Below, one piece after another: positions 23,842 to 31,301 of a DNA stretch of 36,015 nucleotides. Source of the DNA: Prevotella sp. UBA5379 (GTDB lineage Bacteria; Bacteroidota; Bacteroidia; Bacteroidales; Bacteroidaceae); assembly GCA_002409785.1 (NCBI GenBank), contig DHOX01000045.1, positions 30,191 to 66,205 on the forward strand, given 5' to 3'. Made by a program: the position numbers and the translations under genes. Each line of letters opens with the position of its first letter. Position 1 is the stretch's first letter. The notes beneath the pieces are model-generated. The model saw only the letters and a list, made by a program, of their open reading frames with translations, was not told the DNA's origin and searched no databases.

Positions 23842-24366
23842 ATGAAAAGAATCATCATCATCGGATATATGGGTGCAGGAAAGACTACTGTAGGCAAAGC
23901 ACTTGCCACGGACCTGAACCGCCAGTTCTACGATCTGGACTGGTATATTGAAAGCAGGATGCGGAAAACGGTCAAACAACTCTTTGATGAACGTGGAGAG
24001 ACCGGTTTCAGGCAGATTGAACATAACATGCTTCACGAGGTAGCCGAATTTGACCAGGTAATACTGAGTTGCGGCGGAGGCACCCCTTGTTTCTTTGATA
24101 ATATGGACTATCTGAACCATCAAGGCGAGACCATTTATCTGAAAGCCACTCCGGAAGTACTCTACCGGCATCTGAAGATGGGAAAGACAGTACGCCCGCT
24201 CCTGCTCCACAAGACCCCTGAGGAAGTCCAGACCTTTATCCGGCAGCAACTTTCTGAGCGTGAACCGTTCTATCTGCAAGCTCAACATGTCCTGGACGTC
24301 AACTTGATGGACAATTACGAGAAAATCAAGATCACGGTGGACCAGTTAGAAAAAATGATAAAATAA
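23842..24366 (+). CDS. aroK: AroK: shikimate kinase
   Basis: AroK phosphorylates shikimate with ATP in the fifth step of the chorismate pathway. The 174-residue protein has Walker A GYMGAGKTTVG (8-18), the shikimate-binding DLDWYIESRM (Asp about 33-35), the GETGFRQIE segment (Arg about 58), and CGGGTPC as the second substrate loop. The lid region GKTVRPLL (about 114-121) is also present. It sits between topA and speA on the same strand. A small hairpin (TTATCAG 24380-24386, CTGATAA 24392-24398) lies in the 53-base gap to speA. Confidence 0.94.
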   Translation: MKRIIIIGYMGAGKTTVGKALATDLNRQFYDLDWYIESRMRKTVKQLFDERGETGFRQIEHNMLHEVAEFDQVILSCGGGTPCFFDNMDYLNHQGETIYLKATPEVLYRHLKMGKTVRPLLLHKTPEEVQTFIRQQLSEREPFYLQAQHVLDVNLMDNYEKIKITVDQLEKMIK

Positions 24367-24419
24367 TTTTAAGTACCCGTTATCAGGAAATCTGATAAAA
24401 AACTTCTCTTTATCAAGCA

Positions 24420-26312
24420 ATGAAAAAGTGGACGATTGAAGACTCGGAGGAACTCTATAACATCAAAGGATGGGGTACCTCTTACTTCGGCATCAACGAA
24501 AAAGGAGATGTCTATGTAACTCCTTGCAAGGACGGCACGCAGATTGATCTGCGTGATGTAATGAACGAATTGGCGCTTCGCGACGTCACGGCACCTGTCC
24601 TTCTCCGTTTTCCAGATATTCTGGACAGCCGTATCGAAAAGTTTGCAAACTGCTTTGCGAAATCAAAAAAAGAGTATGATTTCAAGGGACAGAACTATAT
24701 CATCTATCCTATCAAAGTCAATCAGATGCAGCCCGTCGTAGAAGAGATCATCTCCCATGGGCAGAAATTCAACCTGGGACTGGAAGCAGGGTCAAAACCA
24801 GAACTGCATGCTGTGATTGCCGTACAGTGCCAGAGTGATTCTCTCATCATCTGCAATGGTTATAAAGACCAGAACTATATCGAGATGGCCATGCTTGCAC
24901 AAAAAATGGGCAAGCATATTTTCATCGTTATTGAGAAACTGAACGAGCTCGACATTATCGCCAAGGTTGCCAAGGACTTGAATGTCAAACCCAACCTGGG
25001 CATCCGCATCAAACTTGCATCTACCGGATCAGGTAAATGGGAAGAGAGTGGCGGAGACGCTTCAAAATTCGGGTTGACTTCCTCAGAGATTCTGGAAGCC
25101 CTGAGGAAACTGGATGCGATGGGACTACACGACTGTCTCAGGTTAATTCATTTCCATATCGGCAGCCAGGTTACCAAAATCCGCCGTATTCAGGATGCCC
25201 TGCAGGAAGCCGCACAGTTCTACGTCAACCTCCATAAGATGGGCTATCATGTAGATTTTGTAGACTGCGGCGGCGGACTCGGGGTGGACTATGACGGCAC
25301 TAGAAGTTCAAGCAGTGAAAGTTCCGTCAACTACTCCATTCAGGAATATGTCAATGACTGTGTCTACACCTTCGTCGACGCAGCGAACAAGAACCATATA
25401 CCCCATCCGAATATCATTACGGAAAGTGGCCGCAGCCTTGCCGCACATCATTCCGTGCTGATCATCAACGTGCTGGAGACCGCCTCTCTGCCGGAAATGC
25501 CGGAAGAATTCGAGGCCAAGGAGACCGACCACCAACTCGTCAAAGACCTTTACGAAATCTGGGACAACCTGAATCCCCACTCGATGCTGGAAGACTGGCA
25601 CGATGCAGAACAGATCAGAGATGATGCGCTGGAACTCTTCACCCACGGGATCATCAACCTGGAAACCAGGGCAGAGATCGAGAGTATGTACTGGAGTGTC
25701 TGCCATGAGATCAATAATATGGCCAAGACCATGAAGCATGTTCCGGATGAACTGCGCGGTCTGGACAAGATCCTGGCCGATAAATATTTCTGCAATTTCT
25801 CTCTCTTCCAAAGTCTCCCGGACAGTTGGGCTATTGACCAGCTCTTTCCAATCATGCCCATAGAAAGACTCAACGAAAAACCCACACGAAATGCGACCAT
25901 ACAAGACATCACCTGTGACAGTGACGGCAAGATTGCCAATTTTGTCAGCAACGATCATATCACCAATGTCCTCCCTCTCCATCCCCTAAAGAAGGGAGAG
26001 CCTTACTATCTGGGCGTATTCCTCGTGGGGGCATATCAGGAAATTTTAGGAGATATGCACAATCTCTTCGGAGATACCAATGCGGCTCATATTACCGTGA
26101 AGGACGGTCATTACAATATAGACCAGATCTATGACGGAGAGACCGTCTCAGACGTTCTAGGGTATGTGCAATACAATCCTAAGAAGCTCGTCAGGCAACT
26201 GGAACAGTGGGTCACCAAGAGCATGAAAGAAGGCAAGATCTCCCTGAAAGAGGGAAGAGAATTTCTCAATAACTATCGCAGTGGCCTCTACGGATACACC
26301 TATCTGGATTAG
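24420..26312 (+). CDS. speA: SpeA: biosynthetic arginine decarboxylase
   Basis: SpeA converts arginine to agmatine with pyridoxal phosphate, opening the route to putrescine and spermidine. The 630-residue length is typical. The PLP lysine is Lys99 in IIYPIKVNQMQPV. HFHIGSQVTKIR and FVDCGGGLGVDYDG mark the TIM barrel, and VNYSIQEYVNDCVYTF with ITESGRSLAAHHSVLI follows. The C-terminal half has DMHNLFGDTNAAHI, also characteristic. Together with argB (90 bases downstream) and argH (5933) it links the window to arginine and polyamine metabolism. In Bacteroidales the agmatine route is a usual source of spermidine. Confidence 0.95.
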   Translation: MKKWTIEDSEELYNIKGWGTSYFGINEKGDVYVTPCKDGTQIDLRDVMNELALRDVTAPVLLRFPDILDSRIEKFANCFAKSKKEYDFKGQNYIIYPIKVNQMQPVVEEIISHGQKFNLGLEAGSKPELHAVIAVQCQSDSLIICNGYKDQNYIEMAMLAQKMGKHIFIVIEKLNELDIIAKVAKDLNVKPNLGIRIKLASTGSGKWEESGGDASKFGLTSSEILEALRKLDAMGLHDCLRLIHFHIGSQVTKIRRIQDALQEAAQFYVNLHKMGYHVDFVDCGGGLGVDYDGTRSSSSESSVNYSIQEYVNDCVYTFVDAANKNHIPHPNIITESGRSLAAHHSVLIINVLETASLPEMPEEFEAKETDHQLVKDLYEIWDNLNPHSMLEDWHDAEQIRDDALELFTHGIINLETRAEIESMYWSVCHEINNMAKTMKHVPDELRGLDKILADKYFCNFSLFQSLPDSWAIDQLFPIMPIERLNEKPTRNATIQDITCDSDGKIANFVSNDHITNVLPLHPLKKGEPYYLGVFLVGAYQEILGDMHNLFGDTNAAHITVKDGHYNIDQIYDGETVSDVLGYVQYNPKKLVRQLEQWVTKSMKEGKISLKEGREFLNNYRSGLYGYTYLD

Positions 26313-26402
26313 TCTGCCGGTCTCCTCGCTGGAAAGCACGAAGTACCGTCACCCTGCAGGAAGACCTCCCGTTTTCCAGACTACGATAAAATACTCGGAA
26401 AA

Positions 26403-27179
26403 ATGAAGAAAGAACATCTGACAATCGTAAAAGTAGGCGGTGCCGTCGTGGAAGATCCGTCAAAATTTGAAGAATTCCTCACCTCTTTTACAGCCCTTCC
26501 CGGTCATAAAGTGCTGATCCATGGAGGAGGGCGTAGTGCTACAAAGATAGCTGCAGCCCTGGGCATCCAGAGCGAGATGGTGGAAGGCCGCCGTATCACG
26601 GATGCCAATATGTTGCGAATCGTGACCATGGTCTACGGAGGTCTGGTCAACAAGAACCTGGTCGCCAGGCTACAAGCTATGGGACTCAATGCCTTAGGGC
26701 TGACAGGAGCCGATCTGGATATGATCCGCAGCCACAAACGCCCACTGGTCAATGGCATCAATTTCGGTTTCGTAGGAGACATAGAGCGGGTCAACGGTTA
26801 TGCCCTGCAAAGCCTCATTGAACAAGGTATCCTGCCGGTAATAGCCCCTTTGACACACGATGGCAAGGGACAATTACTCAACACCAATGCCGATACCATC
26901 GCCGCGCAAACTGCCCAGGCCCTGGCAAGACTTTATGAGGTAACACTGGTCTACAGTTTTGAAAAAAATGGAGTACTCCGCGATCCAGAGAACAGCCACA
27001 GTGTCATCCCTAAAATTACCCGTTCTGATTTTGATCAATTCGTGAATGACGGAACCGTGGCAAAAGGGATGATTCCCAAACTTCAGAATGCGCTCAACGC
27101 CGTAGACCAAGGAGTCAAGGAAGTCATTATTACCAAATATTCAGCCTTGAACGGACACCAGGGTACTCAGATCCTTTAA
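26403..27179 (+). CDS. argB: ArgB: acetylglutamate kinase
   Basis: ArgB phosphorylates N-acetylglutamate, or N-succinylglutamate in Bacteroides-type arginine synthesis. The second step of the pathway is meant in both cases. The 258-residue protein of the amino-acid kinase family shows VKVGGAVVEDPS (9-20), IHGGGRSATKIAAALG (39-54), GRRITDANMLRIVTMVYGG, and late TVAKGMIPKLQNAL. The acyl group used cannot be told from these motifs with certainty. It lies 90 bases downstream of speA and ends at a short hairpin. Confidence 0.93.
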   Translation: MKKEHLTIVKVGGAVVEDPSKFEEFLTSFTALPGHKVLIHGGGRSATKIAAALGIQSEMVEGRRITDANMLRIVTMVYGGLVNKNLVARLQAMGLNALGLTGADLDMIRSHKRPLVNGINFGFVGDIERVNGYALQSLIEQGILPVIAPLTHDGKGQLLNTNADTIAAQTAQALARLYEVTLVYSFEKNGVLRDPENSHSVIPKITRSDFDQFVNDGTVAKGMIPKLQNALNAVDQGVKEVIITKYSALNGHQGTQIL

Positions 27180-27181
27180 TA

Positions 27182-27202
27182 ACCGGATTCTCCGGTCATT
27201 TT
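27182..27202 (+). terminator. Short terminator after argB
   Basis: ACCGGA (27182-27187), loop TTC, TCCGGT (27191-27196), followed by CATTTT. The stem has six pairs and the T-run is short. Confidence 0.5.
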
Positions 27203-27304
27203 AAGAAAAAGGAGTAGCTCATAAGTTAATGAATATTAAAATCGAGAGAAACTGCCGATTGACTGTAACTTTCAGTTAACCGAATCGTCATTGAATTAGA
27301 GAGG

Positions 27305-27820
27305 ATGAAAAAGATTAGCTTTCGTAACGATGTGTTGCCGCTGAAGAATCAACTCTTCAGACTGGCGTTGCGCATCACTCTCAACCGAGAAGAAGCGGAA
27401 GACATCGTGCAAGATACGCTGATCAAAGTCTGGAACAACCGGGATAGATGGGAAGAATTAGACTCTATAGAAGCTTACTGCTACACCATCACCCGCAACC
27501 TTTCCCTCGACCGCCTCAAGCGGCAGGAGAACCAGACCGCCTCACTGGATGACGATACGGTAACCGAACAGGCAGACCATTCCTCCGATCCTTCAGAGAA
27601 AATGATTCAAGAAGACCGGATGGAAAGAGTAAAAGAAATTGTAGACACCTTACCGGAGAAGCAGCGGAGTTGCATACAACTTCGTGATTTTGAAGGAAAA
27701 TCCTACAAAGAGATCGCCACAATTATGGATATTACCGAAGAACAGGTAAAGGTAAATCTCTTCCGCGGACGTCAGTACATTAAAAAGAAATATCAGGAAC
27801 TCGACAAATATGGACTATAA
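27305..27820 (+). CDS. ECF-type RNA polymerase sigma factor (sigma-70 family)
   Basis: The 171-residue protein has only sigma regions 2 and 4. Region 2 (about 15-80) includes NREEAEDIVQDTLIKVWNN and TITRNLSLDRLKRQE. Region 4 (about 112-165) includes LPEKQRSCIQLRDFEGKSYK and a helix-turn-helix with EIATIMDITEEQVKVNLFRG. This layout defines extracytoplasmic-function sigma factors, which direct RNA polymerase to stress or nutrient genes. It overlaps the next gene by 11 bases, an arrangement typical of a sigma factor and its membrane-bound regulator. The promoter is not evident; only AT-rich sequence precedes it. No SusC/SusD pair is adjacent, so the regulon is unknown. Confidence 0.93.
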   Translation: MKKISFRNDVLPLKNQLFRLALRITLNREEAEDIVQDTLIKVWNNRDRWEELDSIEAYCYTITRNLSLDRLKRQENQTASLDDDTVTEQADHSSDPSEKMIQEDRMERVKEIVDTLPEKQRSCIQLRDFEGKSYKEIATIMDITEEQVKVNLFRGRQYIKKKYQELDKYGL

Positions 27821-28298
27821 GTACATTGAACAACTTTTGGAACGCTACTGGAAGTGCGAGACTACTCTCGAAGAAGAGGAGATTCTCCGTGCGTTCTACA
27901 GCCAGAAGGATGTTCCCGATGAACTTCTTCCGTACAAGGATCTTTTCTGCTATACGCAAAAAGAAATAAAGGCGGATGTTCTGGGGGACGATTTCGATCA
28001 GAAGGTGTTGTCGAAGACAGAGGGGACGAGAACAGTTAGTGCCCGTGTGATCACCATGCGGCAACGTCTGATGCCTCTGTTCAAGGCTGCTGCCATTGTC
28101 GCTATCCTCCTGACACTGGGCAACGCAGCCCAGGTGCCGTTCCGGGAAGAAAACAAACCGGCTGCAAGCACGACAGGCCCAAAGACCATAAGAGGTGCTT
28201 CCGTGGCCATGGGAGCGGATACTGCCGTCATGGACAGTGTCCAGCAGAGTAATGTGGTGCCTAGTACTCCTACTCCTGCCGGTACGATATTGAAATAG
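27810..28298 (+). CDS. Single-span membrane protein, likely anti-sigma partner
   Basis: The 162-residue protein has an acidic N-terminal helical segment (MDYKYIEQLLERYWKCETTL, then EEEEILRAFY), one membrane span (about 88-107, MPLFKAAAIVAILLTLGNAA), and a low-complexity periplasmic tail rich in Ala, Ser, Thr and Pro. The size, topology and 11-base overlap with the ECF sigma gene suggest that the cytoplasmic part holds the sigma factor. I see no classical zinc-binding HxxxCxxC, so it is not a ZAS-type anti-sigma factor by motif. Related Bacteroidales proteins are often misnamed pyruvate ferredoxin oxidoreductase. The role is inferred from context. Two hairpins follow the gene. Confidence 0.7.
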   Translation: MDYKYIEQLLERYWKCETTLEEEEILRAFYSQKDVPDELLPYKDLFCYTQKEIKADVLGDDFDQKVLSKTEGTRTVSARVITMRQRLMPLFKAAAIVAILLTLGNAAQVPFREENKPAASTTGPKTIRGASVAMGADTAVMDSVQQSNVVPSTPTPAGTILK

Positions 28299-28352
28299 AA
28301 TTTTTCTATGCTTTCTCTATAAAAAAATCATGTTTAGTTAAAACAACAACTC

Positions 28353-28372
28353 TTGAAACTGTGAAGTTTCAA
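28353..28372 (+). terminator. Terminator of the sigma/anti-sigma pair
   Basis: TTGAAACT (28353-28360), loop GTGA, AGTTTCAA (28365-28372) form a perfect eight-pair stem. It is followed by TTCTCTCAAATTTTT. It lies 55 bases past the stop. Confidence 0.6.
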
Positions 28373-28404
28373 TTCTCTCAAATTTTTCATAACATACTAA
28401 CGTA

Positions 28405-28452
28405 GAAAGAGGGCCGCCAATCTCGTGAGATCTGACGGCCCTTCCTCTTTTT
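28405..28452. terminator. Strong bidirectional terminator
   Basis: GGGCCG (28411-28416) pairs with CGGCCC (28436-28441), and ATCTC with GAGAT forms the top of the stem. An A/G-rich arm lies on the left and TTCCTCTTTTT on the right. It can stop plus-strand reading from the sigma operon and minus-strand reading through from the CPBP gene and the inverted-repeat element. Confidence 0.75.
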
Positions 28453-28484
28453 ATAGGGATCCATGCCTGCGGACAGCAGACTCC

Positions 28485-28700
28485 GGCTCAAATAATATTG
28501 TTGATTTTTTAACGATAAGAAAGAGTCATAGTCACTGATTCTCACGGCCATAGTCAATTGTGACCGATATGGTGCATTTTGACCCCCAAAATGGTGCATT
28601 TTGCTCCTCCATGACTATACGCCCGGAATCAGGTGTCACAGGGACTTTAAGGCCGTAGAATCAGAGGTATACTGTAAACAACAACAATATTATTTGAACC
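28485..28700. repeat. Dispersed intergenic element, copy 2: imperfect inverted repeat with 22-bp phased core repeats
   Basis: The outer arms TCAAATAATATTGTTG (28488-28503) and its complement (28682-28697) match perfectly over 16 bases. Inner arms CTGATTCT (28535-28542)/AGAATCAG (28657-28664), ACGGCC (28544-28549)/GGCCGT (28651-28656) and TGTGAC (28559-28564)/GTCACA (28635-28640) continue the stem. CATAGTCA occurs at 28527 and 28549, and ATGGTGCATTTTG at 28569 and 28591, so every pair is spaced by 22. The whole lies in the 458-base gap between the anti-sigma gene and the CPBP gene, with no convincing ORF. It shares its core and arm motifs with the locus at 7271-7463. Confidence 0.7.
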
Positions 28701-28756
28701 TTTTCTTTTTCATACCTGCAACTTTAGTTCTACTCCACTGCTTACGCTTACAAGGG

Positions 28757-29581
28757 CTAAGCCTTTTTCATTCTCATATACAACTGATAGATGCTGGGAA
28801 TGAGGATGCAGAAAGAAAATACAATACCTCCGGTCATCAGCCGAGCATTACCATGGAAAAGATCAATAAGTTTGCCGTCTTCCATCCACGGCATGAGATT
28901 AAACATGAAATAGGCGACCGTATTGTTGACCCAGTGCAGGATGACACCAGGGATAATACTATCCGTACGATAATACATCCACCCCAGCAGAAGTCCGATA
29001 GCAAAAGCATGCAGTCCCTGGGCGACATTACCATGCATAAAAGCAAAGACCAAAGCCGAAAGAGCAATCGCTCCCCAGTGCCATTTCTGATGAAAGAGTT
29101 GGAGCAGGACACGCAGGACACCTCCACGGAAGACCATTTCTTCAGCCAGAGGAGCAAAGATGCCAATAGCAATATACCCCCATGGATTCTTCATCACACT
29201 GTCAAAAAGTTGTCCGTAGTTCTCCGGCATGACCAGATTGAATTTCTCATCCAGCCATTCAGCCGGCAGGATCGTTCCCAGAGTCAGGAGGACAACCCAG
29301 ATCATGACTCCCCACGGTTTGGACTGCAGGTAGGTACGTGACACCGGAGACCATTTCAAGCAAGCAAAAAGAACGATGGTGATGACACTGCTCAAGGCTG
29401 TAGTAATGGCCACCAGTGCCCCCTGACGACCAGCAGCCATTCCCTGAAGGACTAGTTGAAACGGTTGATGACTATGAACTGCCACGATTAAGGTGCCAGC
29501 CATTTCGACGATCACCTGGATCATAAAAAAAGCAATTACAAACCAAACGACATCTAAGATTCCCCGTGTTGTCTTATTCAT
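28757..29581 (-). CDS. CPBP family intramembrane glutamic endopeptidase
   Basis: I start at the ATG 29581 (274 residues, MNKTTRGILDVVWF) because the longer frame from 29608 would only add residues inside ribF. The start overlaps the ribF stop by 8 bases. The protein has about seven to eight hydrophobic spans and the CPBP/Abi motifs: EE at 147-148 with Arg152 (AEEMVFRGG), FxxxH ending at His183 (FAFMHG), and HWVNN at 216-220. These residues form the active site of Rce1-like proteases. Roles in bacteria include maturation of small peptides and self-immunity, and none can be assigned here. It is the third gene of a HAD-ribF-CPBP cluster. A hairpin overlapping the stop (28746-28762) has its T-run on the plus side, so minus transcripts may run to 28411. 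Confidence 0.88.
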   Translation of the reverse strand: MNKTTRGILDVVWFVIAFFMIQVIVEMAGTLIVAVHSHQPFQLVLQGMAAGRQGALVAITTALSSVITIVLFACLKWSPVSRTYLQSKPWGVMIWVVLLTLGTILPAEWLDEKFNLVMPENYGQLFDSVMKNPWGYIAIGIFAPLAEEMVFRGGVLRVLLQLFHQKWHWGAIALSALVFAFMHGNVAQGLHAFAIGLLLGWMYYRTDSIIPGVILHWVNNTVAYFMFNLMPWMEDGKLIDLFHGNARLMTGGIVFSFCILIPSIYQLYMRMKKA

Positions 29582-30527
29582 TTTCCAAATCTTTATCAAA
29601 TTGTTCATTTACCATTTTCTCATCCTCACAGAGTTGGCGCTGCAAAGCCTCAATTGTAGGAAACTTCTTATCCTCACGTATGCGGTGCATAAAACTGACG
29701 AACAGTCTTTTCCCATAGATATCTCCTTCAAAGTGAAAGATATTCACCTCCAAGGTCACCTGTTTCCCTCCAAAGGTAGGACGTGTTCCGATGTCCATCA
29801 TTGCCCGCATATAAACCATTGACCCTTCGATCCGCGCCATGACGGCATAAACCCCCATTGCCGGTACGAGTTGATCATATTCCCCTGTATCCAGGTTAGC
29901 CGTCGGGAAACCCAGTTTACGTCCTTCCTGATGTCCCCGCACCACCCTTCCGAATAAAGTATAGGGATACCCCAGGCAATGATCTGCCAGTTCCACCTCC
30001 CCTTCTCTGAGTAAAGAGCGGATGACCGTAGAACTCACATTGACCCCATTCAGTACAAAGGCAGTACTTTTCACCACCTCTATGCCCAGTTGTCTGCCAT
30101 ATTTCACATATTCGTTAAAACCCTCAGACCGATTATGCCCGAATCGGTTATCATATCCGATATAGAGCCTTCTGACATTAAGCCGGTCACGCAATATTGT
30201 TTTCATAAAATCATAAGCCGACAAGGCAGCCATCTCCCGGTCAAAGTGAAGTACCACCGTATGATCAATTGCCGTCTTGGAGAGCAAGACGAGTTTTTCA
30301 TCCAGTGTACTCAGCAACTGAGGTTGATAATCACTCTGAAGCACCTTGCGCGGATGCTGGTCAAAAGTTATCACCATCGAATCCAATCCTTCCCGGTGAG
30401 CATCATCCACCACTTGCCTGATCAGAAACTGATGGCCACGGTGTACTCCGTCAAAGAAGCCGATGGTTGCCACGCAAGGCCTCATTTCCGGGATTTCATG
30501 ACCATTCCTATAATATATCTTATCCAT
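29574..30527 (-). CDS. ribF: RibF: bifunctional riboflavin kinase / FAD synthetase
   Basis: RibF phosphorylates riboflavin to FMN and adenylates FMN to FAD. The 317-residue protein has the N-terminal nucleotidyltransferase domain: GFFDGVHRGHQFLI (about 23-36), TFDQHPRKVL, and YIGYDNRFGHNR followed by the SSTVIRSLLREG segment. The C-terminal kinase domain has GRVVRGHQEGRKLGFPTANL and GVYAVMARIEG. Both halves look complete. It sits 15 bases after the HAD gene and overlaps the CPBP gene. Its pathway partner ribD is far away at 1256. Confidence 0.94.
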   Translation of the reverse strand: MDKIYYRNGHEIPEMRPCVATIGFFDGVHRGHQFLIRQVVDDAHREGLDSMVITFDQHPRKVLQSDYQPQLLSTLDEKLVLLSKTAIDHTVVLHFDREMAALSAYDFMKTILRDRLNVRRLYIGYDNRFGHNRSEGFNEYVKYGRQLGIEVVKSTAFVLNGVNVSSTVIRSLLREGEVELADHCLGYPYTLFGRVVRGHQEGRKLGFPTANLDTGEYDQLVPAMGVYAVMARIEGSMVYMRAMMDIGTRPTFGGKQVTLEVNIFHFEGDIYGKRLFVSFMHRIREDKKFPTIEALQRQLCEDEKMVNEQFDKDLENE

Positions 30528-30542
30528 GATGATACTTACAAC

Positions 30543-31178
30543 CTATTTACCCATTTCTATCCATTCCCCCAAAGAAGAGACCCAATTATGATCCTTCGTA
30601 TGGTGAAAGGTCTTCAGTCCAAGTCGGGCAGCACCCTCCAGATTCACTTTCGTGTCATCGATAAAGACCGTCTCTGATGGACAGATACCTGTCTGTTGCA
30701 GTACTGTCCGGAAGATTGCCTCAGAAGGTTTGACGAGGTGCATCTGATAGGAAAGGAAACATTTTCCAAAATAATCATTCACCGTATATTTTCCATCGTT
30801 GAAAAACTCACGGACACTGAAAGTCCAGTGCATAACATTCGTATTACTGAGCAGGAAGAGATGATAGCCTTTCTGGTGCAATTGCAGCAGCCGCTCCTTT
30901 TTTATGTCCGGAATACCTGTCAGCAACTGGTTCCAGGCCCACACGATATCCTCATCAGGGACCAGGCAATCAGAGACGCTGCGGACATGGTCACAGAATT
31001 GTTTTTGATTGATCGATCCCGTCTCAATATCGAAGAAAAGATCTTCCGTAAGATGGTCCTGCACATAATGAGCGATCTTCCCCGCTCCAAGTTTGGTAAA
31101 GGCATCCACACAACGCTGAACATCCAAACCGACGAGCACACCGCCCATGTCAAATATTATATTCTTAATCTGATTCAT
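30543..31178 (-). CDS. HAD superfamily hydrolase (subfamily IA)
   Basis: The 211-residue protein has HAD motif I as IIFDMGGVLV (nucleophile Asp10; the second aspartate is replaced by Gly, as in YihX-like members), a helical cap (about 20-85), motif II LFLLSNTN (about 109-116), a conserved lysine region (LVKPSEAIF, about 149) and motif IV FIDDTKVNLEGA. Such enzymes hydrolyse small phosphate esters, and YihX-like members act on hexose phosphates. Loss of the second Asp is seen in many functional relatives, but it reduces certainty about phosphatase activity. It is probably the first gene of the ribF cluster, with a 123-base AT-rich gap upstream. Confidence 0.85.
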   Translation of the reverse strand: MNQIKNIIFDMGGVLVGLDVQRCVDAFTKLGAGKIAHYVQDHLTEDLFFDIETGSINQKQFCDHVRSVSDCLVPDEDIVWAWNQLLTGIPDIKKERLLQLHQKGYHLFLLSNTNVMHWTFSVREFFNDGKYTVNDYFGKCFLSYQMHLVKPSEAIFRTVLQQTGICPSETVFIDDTKVNLEGAARLGLKTFHHTKDHNWVSSLGEWIEMGK

Positions 31179-31301
31179 TCCTGTTTTTATTCAAATCTTT
31201 ACCACTACTATATCTATTATACATCATCAGCATTTCTTTTTTGAAAGTCACGGAAGAGCAGCACCCACCTACCAAGAACCAGCAGTCAGGTCATTACTTT
31301 C

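Noticed and set aside
28387..28599. 70-residue minus-strand ORF beginning in the repeat element
   Set aside because: It runs through the inverted repeat and a terminator, has no RBS, and its composition follows the repeat structure.
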